Positions 57,783-63,451 of a DNA stretch of 63,451 bases are shown one piece after another; the first letter of the stretch is position 1; each line of letters begins with the position of its first letter. This DNA is from JAKPPT01 sp964630305 (GTDB lineage: Bacteria > Spirochaetota > Spirochaetia > Treponematales > UBA12059). The notes under the pieces were generated by a model. It was not told where the DNA came from, did not search any database, and saw only the letters and a program-made list of their open reading frames with translations. Position numbers and translations under genes: made by a program. The stretch is from assembly GCA_964630305.1 (NCBI GenBank), contig CAZVTR010000007.1:1-63451 (forward strand), written 5' to 3'.

Positions 57783-58709
57783 ATGAACAATAAAAAGCAG
57801 TCATCGGATATTAGCATTTATGCAGCTGTGCTTACTATCTTTTCAATACTGATACTGTTTACAATTTCTATGAAAGCACAAAATGCTCCCGTGCCGGTGG
57901 CTGAAAAACCTGAGCTACAGCATCAAAAACCAGAGCCTGCAGAACCGTCAAAATCCGCCAAACCGCCAGAAGCGATAACAAAAAAACAGACACAAACTAC
58001 CCCATCTAAAAAGCCAAAGAAAGTACTCATTATTATTATCGATGATGTGGGATACAATCTTTTTCAATTGGAACCCTTTCTTAAATTTCCAGGGCCAATC
58101 TCATTTGCCATTTTGCCCAGTCTTGATTATACTCAAAAAGCGGAGTCATTGATTTACAAAGCAGGCAAAGAGATTTTGCTGCATCAGCCAATGGAAGCGC
58201 TCGGCAACCTCGATGCAGGACCAGGAGCAATTCTGGCTGCAATGGATGATGCTACTATTCAGCGCGTTATTGCAGATAACCTGGCACAGCTGCCCTTAGC
58301 GCGCGGTATCAATAATCATATGGGCTCGCTCGTTTCACAGGATGAGCGAATCATGGCAAGGGTACTTGATGAATGCCGTAAGACCGGACTATACTACCTG
58401 GATTCTGTTACAATAGGCAATTCAATTGCCCGTAAAGTGGCCAGAGCAATGCATTTTAGAATCATGGAGCGAACAGTGTTTTTAGACAATAATCCGGATA
58501 AACCATCCATTCAAAAACAAATCCGCGAAGCTGCTGAAATTGCAGAAAAGCGCGGTTATGCTGTCATGATTGGGCATGTCTGGTCTAATGAACTTGCCCA
58601 AACACTCATCGAGCTCTATCCTCATCTCATTGAATCTGGCTTTAACTTCTCAACAATTTCTGATTTTTTAATGGAATTTGATGACGATGAATTTGATATT
58701 GGGGATTGA
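57783..58709 (+). CDS. Divergent polysaccharide deacetylase (YibQ/DUF610 family)
   Basis: This 308-residue protein has an N-terminal TM/signal segment (about 9-28), a Pro/Lys-rich linker and a divergent NodB-like barrel: VLIIIIDDVGYNLFQL, ISFAILPSLDYTQKA, KEILLHQPMEALGN, GINNHMGSLVSQDERIM and GYAVMIGHVWSNEL. Aspartates and histidines of the metal site seem present. It is periplasmic; the substrate is unknown. It starts 45 bases after the sigma gene and overlaps tsaD at its end. No clear ribosome binding site precedes its ATG. Confidence 0.88.
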   Translation: MNNKKQSSDISIYAAVLTIFSILILFTISMKAQNAPVPVAEKPELQHQKPEPAEPSKSAKPPEAITKKQTQTTPSKKPKKVLIIIIDDVGYNLFQLEPFLKFPGPISFAILPSLDYTQKAESLIYKAGKEILLHQPMEALGNLDAGPGAILAAMDDATIQRVIADNLAQLPLARGINNHMGSLVSQDERIMARVLDECRKTGLYYLDSVTIGNSIARKVARAMHFRIMERTVFLDNNPDKPSIQKQIREAAEIAEKRGYAVMIGHVWSNELAQTLIELYPHLIESGFNFSTISDFLMEFDDDEFDIGD

Positions 58710-59730
58710 ATCTTCCTGCGATGAATGCGCTGCTGCCGTTGTAGAACACGGGCAACACATACGATCATCAATTGTTGCTTCACAAATTGAATTCCATGCA
58801 CCCTGGAATGGTGTAGTACCAGAGCTAGCATCGCGCATGCATACTGAGTGGATTTATGGTGTTGTGCAAAAAGCACTCAGCGAAGCTCACTGCACACTTG
58901 ACGATATTGACGGCGTTGCAGTTACCGCTGAACCAGGCCTCGCTGGCTCACTGCTTGTAGGGCTCTGTTTTGCAAAAGCGCTCGCGTGGTCTTCAAACAA
59001 ACCATTTGTCGGGGTAAATCATATTCTCGCACATCTCTATGCGCCGCAGCTCGTCCATGATATACCGTATCCCTACCTTGGACTCATGGTATCGGGCGGA
59101 CACACGCTCATCGCCCGTGTCGATGCCTATGATGATATTGCAATTCTCGGAACTACCATTGATGATGCAGTAGGCGAAGCATTTGATAAAGTTGCAAAAT
59201 ACTACAATTTAGGGTATCCAGGGGGAGTCGCTATCGACAAACTCGCCCGGAAAGGCGATCCGCGCTCCTGCCGCTTCCCTGTTCCTAATTTATACAAGGG
59301 CGAACACACCTACGATGTTTCCTATTCAGGACTCAAGACTGCGGCGATTTATCAGCTGGATCAATTCTGGAATCCGGATTATGAGCGAACAAATGAAAAC
59401 CTTGCTACAAGCTTTGAAAAAGCTGCGATCGATATTCTCTGTTCGCGGCTTTTTAAGGCAGCGGAAGATACCGGTATTACTACTATTGTAGCTGGCGGCG
59501 GCGTAGCAGCAAACACGTATCTTCGCTCGCTCTTAGCATCGCACAGTGAACTAACAGTATATTTTCCTCCGCTTGCGCTGTGCGGTGACAANNNNNNNNN
59601 NNNNNNNNNNNNNNNNNNNNNNNNNNNNNNNNNNNNNNNNNNNNNNNNNNNNNNNNNNNNNNNNNNNNNNNNNNNNNNNNNNNNNNNNNNNGCGCAAAAA
59701 CAAGGACATCATTTCACGCTGGATTCATAG
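58687..59730 (+). CDS. tsaD: tRNA N6-adenosine threonylcarbamoyltransferase TsaD (gapped)
   Basis: TsaD makes t6A at position 37 of ANN-decoding tRNAs. The protein starts MNLILGIESSCDECAAAVVE and has the metal-binding NHILAHLYAP, LMVSGGHTLIARV, LGTTIDDAVGEAFDKVAKYY and SYSGLKTAAIYQL motifs. The gap (59592-59691) removes the CxDNxxMIA-type region after PPLALCGD. The stop at 59730 follows in frame only if the gap holds exactly 100 bases or the same remainder, so the end is provisional. The start lies inside the preceding gene. ATG at 58678 is an alternative. Confidence 0.92.
   Translation: MNLILGIESSCDECAAAVVEHGQHIRSSIVASQIEFHAPWNGVVPELASRMHTEWIYGVVQKALSEAHCTLDDIDGVAVTAEPGLAGSLLVGLCFAKALAWSSNKPFVGVNHILAHLYAPQLVHDIPYPYLGLMVSGGHTLIARVDAYDDIAILGTTIDDAVGEAFDKVAKYYNLGYPGGVAIDKLARKGDPRSCRFPVPNLYKGEHTYDVSYSGLKTAAIYQLDQFWNPDYERTNENLATSFEKAAIDILCSRLFKAAEDTGITTIVAGGGVAANTYLRSLLASHSELTVYFPPLALCGDXXXXXXXXXXXXXXXXXXXXXXXXXXXXXXXXXXAQKQGHHFTLDS
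59592..59691. other. Assembly gap (100 N)
   Basis: One hundred unresolved bases lie inside the 3' part of tsaD. Confidence 0.95.
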
Positions 59731-59750
59731 CATCATGTTCATATAACTTT

Positions 59751-60053
59751 TTGGACGGATGGTTACTGGCTGGCGGATTACAAGCTGGCTTAGCGCAAGC
59801 TGGCTACATAATCGCTGGCGCAGCATGGTTTTTTACAGCACAGGAATGGTATATCTACAACGCGCTGATGGTACCATTCACTGAACTCGAACATAAAACA
59901 TCGAGCATTCATAGCTATTTGGTTGTTTCATATTATTTACCAATGTCTATAATAACAAGTTCGGATTCTGGTATACCCAGCGATACTCTGTTTAAGAAAT
60001 TGTATATCGGTATGAGAATCCGTTTGTTGCTATATAAAAAACCATCTAGTTAG
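59751..60053 (+). CDS. Doubtful small hydrophobic open frame after tsaD
   Basis: A frame of about 100 residues opens at a TTG and reads LLAGGLQAGLAQAGYIIAGA near its start; it is open all the way back into the tsaD gap. It has no ribosome binding site, no recognisable family, and GCTGGC-rich local repeats. It could be the 3' end of a gene hidden in the gap or chance. Without it, 59731-60049 holds nothing else that I can identify. Confidence 0.2.
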   Translation: MDGWLLAGGLQAGLAQAGYIIAGAAWFFTAQEWYIYNALMVPFTELEHKTSSIHSYLVVSYYLPMSIITSSDSGIPSDTLFKKLYIGMRIRLLLYKKPSS

Positions 60054-60460
60054 GGCTTTAATGCTTTACCCTGATAAACCATGTGTATTGACTGGATACG
60101 CAATTCCAGAAATATTTTTTGAATACGCATCTCTGCAACGAGAGCAATTTTTCCCGAATCAGAAGGGGTTATCAGAATAAACCGCTGTACTTTGTGATCA
60201 GACTCTTCAATTATGCCCAGATCGTAGAGCTCATATGTTTTTGGTTTAAGTTCCAATCCTGGCAAGTCTGATGTAAAATCTTTTGTTATTAGTTTTTGTA
60301 AAGCTGCAGTGTCATGAGAGGCATACGCCTTAAAATACTGCAGGAGCAAACCAGTATGCGCCTGCCGGCTGTTAAGAGAAAGACTGACAATAACAACGAC
60401 TGCAACGACTAAGAGCATTGCACCAGAAGCAACAAGTACTGCTTGAATCTTTGGCTGCAT
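60050..60460 (-). CDS. Membrane-anchored small protein, unknown function
   Basis: This 136-residue protein has an N-terminal TM helix (AVLVASGAMLLVVAVVVIVSL), then a mixed alpha/beta domain with LLQYFKAYASHDTAALQKLI and EMRIQKIFLELRIQSIHMVY, which loosely resembles an NTF2-like or DUF4878-like fold. The assignment is weak. AAGGGA sits five bases before the ATG. It faces the doubtful frame on the plus strand. Confidence 0.65.
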   Translation of the reverse strand: MQPKIQAVLVASGAMLLVVAVVVIVSLSLNSRQAHTGLLLQYFKAYASHDTAALQKLITKDFTSDLPGLELKPKTYELYDLGIIEESDHKVQRFILITPSDSGKIALVAEMRIQKIFLELRIQSIHMVYQGKALKP

Positions 60461-60601
60461 AATTTTCCCTTATGTATATCTCTTATAGTAAGTATACATT
60501 TTTGTAAAGAAAAATTCAAATGGTACCAAATTTCTGAGAATTAGCTTTTAAGTCAATACAATAAACGAGAACAATCTTAATTTTATACAGTGGTGTACTT
60601 G

Positions 60602-61864
60602 CTAAAAATAAACACCAAATCCAATAAAACAATAGTGCCCTGTTAAATTAAAAAAGTGACTTTCTCCAAATGGCGTTTTGTGCGGATCCAGGTTCCAAAA
60701 ATCAGGGAAAGTACTCTGAGCAGCATATGCGCCTGCAGTTGGATTCAAAAACTTTAGCTCCTTTACAAGCTGAATACGGTACAAATAATTTATATTAAGC
60801 GAAATCCTTTTACTAAAAAACCATTGTAGACGCACATACGGGGTAACCACAAAAAGATCGTCCGAGATATTTTTTACAGAAAATATAGTTTTTACTGATG
60901 GTTCATCCGGATGAGGAATACTCTCATAAAAATCAACTATGCTTACATCGCCAAACATTACATATGAACCTACATTGAAAAATAATTCAGGCATAATCAT
61001 AAGGGTTACACCCGCCATGCCGCCAAATAGCTTATAATTAAATTCTTGTTTGTAATAAATTTGCGTTACATCAGCTGGCCAAGTTGATGTATCCATGTTC
61101 TGTATCGATGACACTGGTATTGAAAACTGCTCAAATGCTGATTCAGAACCATCTGGAGAAAACCGCACCGGCACAATGCTGAACTCTGTACCTAAGCCAA
61201 CAACAATCCAGGAAATAGGTCTGTATATCATAAAAAATGAAGTTAAAGGCTGCGGCAATACTACTTTCTGATTTTTTGCTTCGTGTTCTGGAAGCATATA
61301 GAGCATACATGTTGACCATTCAATACCTAAACCATACTGTGATATATTCTTTCGCATTGTTTCATATTCTGCAACAAGCTCAGCTTTTGAGAGTTCAACA
61401 GAATCGGAAAAAATTATTGCTGACGTCGTTACCTGTATGAGCCTGACAGTAAGTACAAACGCATCACCTGTCTCCGATATCGAACCCGCAAGGAGATACT
61501 GTACATCGAGAATAGCAAGTTTTGCGGGTGTCTTCCCTTCTGTAATTCCTGAGAGCGATAGCTCGATTTCAGCTAGCTGTTTATCGAGATTTTCCCGCTC
61601 AACAAGCACAAACACCGTAGACAGTGAAAGCAGTTTAGTAAGTTTATCACGGAGGAGGTTCCCAATATTGTACTTGCGAGCAGCATCAGTATTGTTGGTG
61701 AAAGGTACAATACTCACAGTCGGTTTAATAAAATCTTCCTGAGCTGACTTTTTATACTGCAAAGACATAGCATTGACTAATTTTCGTAATGCTTGATCAT
61801 AGGATTGGCTGAACACTAAACCTGCAGAAATGCACACCAATAGACATGCTATAAGTTTTTTCAC
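60602..61864 (-). CDS. CsgG/FlgO-like periplasmic domain fused to an outer-membrane beta-barrel
   Basis: After a signal peptide (IACLLVCISAGLVFSQ), residues about 45-165 resemble the CsgG/FlgO/TolB-N type of domain: PTVSIVPFTNNTDAARKYNI, LTKLLSLSTVFVLVEREN and LAILDVQYLLAGSISETG. Residues about 170-420 alternate like a beta-barrel and end with an aromatic terminus (CFIGFGVYF), typical of outer-membrane proteins. The start codon is GTG, two bases after GGGAGGTAA. A fusion of these two parts in one protein is uncommon in my knowledge, but I cannot check its spread here. Confidence 0.75.
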   Translation of the reverse strand: MKKLIACLLVCISAGLVFSQSYDQALRKLVNAMSLQYKKSAQEDFIKPTVSIVPFTNNTDAARKYNIGNLLRDKLTKLLSLSTVFVLVERENLDKQLAEIELSLSGITEGKTPAKLAILDVQYLLAGSISETGDAFVLTVRLIQVTTSAIIFSDSVELSKAELVAEYETMRKNISQYGLGIEWSTCMLYMLPEHEAKNQKVVLPQPLTSFFMIYRPISWIVVGLGTEFSIVPVRFSPDGSESAFEQFSIPVSSIQNMDTSTWPADVTQIYYKQEFNYKLFGGMAGVTLMIMPELFFNVGSYVMFGDVSIVDFYESIPHPDEPSVKTIFSVKNISDDLFVVTPYVRLQWFFSKRISLNINYLYRIQLVKELKFLNPTAGAYAAQSTFPDFWNLDPHKTPFGESHFFNLTGHYCFIGFGVYF

Positions 61865-62026
61865 AGTTACCTCCCCGCAAAATTGCTAACAATAATGAAA
61901 GAAAAGTATAAACATTTTATGCTAAAACAACGTTTCCTTAGTAAGAATTATAATATAGTGCGCTTAAAATGCAATTTTGAACCTTATTTAGAAATTTTTC
62001 TAATGAACGTTTTAATGTAAAAGTAA

Positions 62027-62059
62027 AGGGCTGCCCGATACTTGTGCATGGGCAGCCCT
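62027..62059 (-). terminator. Intrinsic terminator after the lipoprotein gene
   Basis: On the minus strand, AGGGCTGCCC and GGGCAGCCCT form a perfect 10-bp stem with a 13-nt loop, followed by TTACTTTTA. Confidence 0.7.
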
Positions 62060-62069
62060 AAACCGTCAA

Positions 62070-63080
62070 TTACTTGAGCGGCAGAATCCTGATAAACTGC
62101 TGGCCTTTGACCGTTGCTGCTTCATTACTGGTTTCTATCCAGCGCCGCCCATTTTCATCTTTAAGTGTTATGGTATAGGGCTTCCCTTCTGATATAGATG
62201 ATAACTGCACCTCAATTTCTTTCTCTGCAATTTCTGCAGCACCCCATTCGCATACCCAGCCTCGCTCCGGGTCGCCTGAATCGTAGTAAATAACGACATG
62301 GTACCAGCCAGGATTTAATTCTTCATCTTTTCCAATGATGAGTATTGCCTTTGTGTTTACAAAATCTGCTTCGCTTGCTTCTCCCTGCACTGTTGGAATA
62401 TACCAGAGGCCTTCAAGGGGGTCGACACGGATGAGGGTGTCTAAGGTTTCATTCGATTCTTGCTTTTGAAAAATTTCTGATATTGAAATTTTTGCATACT
62501 TTATGGGAAATATTTTTTTCATATTGAAAAAGGGTATTAATTCAATTCCTCCGTCAGGGATACCATCTTCAATCATTGAAACTAATTCTTGCCCCGTTGT
62601 TAAACCAGAATAACGAGGAAAAAAATATTTATAATTATTTGGAATTCCATCATCTATATAACAAAGTCCTTCACCATAATTTTCCGTTCCAAAGAAATAC
62701 TCATCCTCTTCTTGAAGAACAGAATACCCAACAATGAAATGGTATTTTTTATCTTCTTTTTTAATTCCATTAAATAGAGTGCATATAAAATAATAATTAT
62801 CTGCAAAATTAAATACCAGTTCATATATAGAAAAATTCTTTGGATAGTCACTGATATAATAATCAACACGAGTTGCACGCCAAAATCCATTGTAACTTGA
62901 AAAAGTATTGCTCCCATTCCGTTTAATATCAAGATTCCATATTTCCTCATATTTTTTCTTAACATTTTTTTCTTCTAAGTTAACAATATCATTATCCCTT
63001 ATTTCTTTTGTTGTTTTTCCATTTAAACATGCAAATGTCATTAACAAACAAAAAAATAAAAACACATAAGTCTTTTTCAT
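62070..63080 (-). CDS. Lipoprotein, unknown function
   Basis: The lipobox is MTFACLNG near residue 18 of a 336-residue protein. The mature part is rich in Tyr, Phe and acidic residues. Its C-terminal third is beta-rich (GWYHVVIYYDSGDPERGWV, PYTITLKDENGRRW). I recognise no family. GAGGT is the ribosome binding site. A strong terminator follows. The upstream M23-like gene ends 18 bases before it, so both are probably one transcript. Confidence 0.75.
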   Translation of the reverse strand: MKKTYVFLFFCLLMTFACLNGKTTKEIRDNDIVNLEEKNVKKKYEEIWNLDIKRNGSNTFSSYNGFWRATRVDYYISDYPKNFSIYELVFNFADNYYFICTLFNGIKKEDKKYHFIVGYSVLQEEDEYFFGTENYGEGLCYIDDGIPNNYKYFFPRYSGLTTGQELVSMIEDGIPDGGIELIPFFNMKKIFPIKYAKISISEIFQKQESNETLDTLIRVDPLEGLWYIPTVQGEASEADFVNTKAILIIGKDEELNPGWYHVVIYYDSGDPERGWVCEWGAAEIAEKEIEVQLSSISEGKPYTITLKDENGRRWIETSNEAATVKGQQFIRILPLK

Positions 63081-63098
63081 AGCATACCTCGCTTATTT

Positions 63099-63451
63099 CT
63101 AATATGGTTTATATTCTATCCATCCTTCAGGATTTGTTTTATTGTACCATTCATAATGATAAGTTCCTGTTTTTTGCTCTTTATACAAGAACGGATCCCT
63201 AGGATATATTGGTCTGCCATCAATATCTTTAAGTATCAGTTTTGTATAATAGGCAACCATAACAGAGTCCTCAACTTTATTTCCCACCCGGTAACAAAAA
63301 GAAAAATAGGAATACCTATCATCAACTTTTAATGTTTGCGGATCAACAAATACTCTGATTGTTTTCTCAGGTGACTTCAAATCCTGAACCTCGCATGTTA
63401 CATCAATGTGATAATGAGTTCCTGAACTCTTACCATTGTTACCTTGAGGAT
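63099..63451 (-). CDS. M23-peptidase-like protein, 5' end beyond right edge
   Basis: The visible 116 codons are open to the right edge. Near the edge, GNNGKSSGTHYHIDV resembles the last M23 motif (G-x-TG-x-STG-x-HLHFE) with both His kept, followed by VFVDPQTL, where M23 proteins have a DP-x-x-L end. An extra C-terminal stretch of about 70 residues (TLKVDDRYSYFSFCYRVGNK-) is unfamiliar. The rest of the protein lies outside the window, so the assignment is provisional. Confidence 0.55.
   Translation of the reverse strand, partial: PQGNNGKSSGTHYHIDVTCEVQDLKSPEKTIRVFVDPQTLKVDDRYSYFSFCYRVGNKVEDSVMVAYYTKLILKDIDGRPIYPRDPFLYKEQKTGTYHYEWYNKTNPEGWIEYKPY

Overview
The window is AT-rich bacterial chromosome from a draft assembly: four runs of exactly 100 N (26844-26943, 32894-32993, 52927-53026, 59592-59691) each interrupt a gene. 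The gene set points to a spirochaete, probably an anaerobic Treponema-like one. The signs are class III cyclases with CHASE2 or multi-TM input domains and a shared C-terminal tail, a lipoprotein joining cyclophilin and FKBP domains (a fusion described in Treponema), a CarD protein, LysM/M23 envelope proteins, many lipoproteins and an aldehyde:ferredoxin oxidoreductase. No prophage, insertion sequence, CRISPR array or rRNA was seen. This placement is inference.

Layout. 1-6 kb: a partial hypothetical gene with a probable frameshift, a CHASE2 cyclase, a membrane protein, and a sensor kinase/receiver pair. 6-12.6 kb: mazG, a TIM-barrel protein, a GH31-like protein, a DMT/NIPA-like transporter, carD, and a ridA-PLP lyase pair. 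12.7-21.6 kb: a plus-strand run of two envelope proteins, recG, a Dus enzyme, and a GlpA-like flavoprotein with an SdhB-like Fe-S partner. 21.6-27.4 kb: a minus-strand operon of a beta-helix-like exported protein, a tungsten-type AOR, a DUF362 membrane protein and an NlpC/P60 lipoprotein. 27.6-31.6 kb: DJ-1, RseC-like, YmdB-like, dCMP deaminase, cyclophilin-FKBP and a receiver protein. 31.7-39.2 kb: tRNA-Leu(TAA), a lipoprotein-cyclase operon, a clostripain-like lipoprotein with a structured leader, the arsR-arsC-acr3 operon and tRNA-Leu(CAG). 39.3-51.8 kb: a 7TM sensor kinase, an HTH regulator, two tandem cNMP-binding/GGDEF proteins, lysS, xth, a PEGA protein, an M23 protein and a 953-residue repeat protein. 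52-60.5 kb: DUF115 and a PASTA class B PBP, a LysM-M23 protein, a 51-codon exported peptide gene, an RpoS/RpoD-like sigma factor, a YibQ-like protein and tsaD. 60.5 kb to the end: a CsgG-like/beta-barrel protein, a lipoprotein and the end of an M23-like gene.

Themes. The window is rich in nucleotide second messengers: two cyclases and two cNMP-binding/GGDEF proteins, one intact and one degenerate in both domains. Several signalling or enzyme proteins have lost catalytic residues. The most notable regulatory signal is an exact sigma-54 type promoter (TTGGCACG-N4-TTGCT) directly in front of the RpoS/RpoD-like sigma gene, which recalls the RpoN-RpoS cascade of Borrelia. Several genes have a -35/-10 promoter whose -10 box lies only 6 nt before the ATG, with no Shine-Dalgarno sequence, so they look leaderless.
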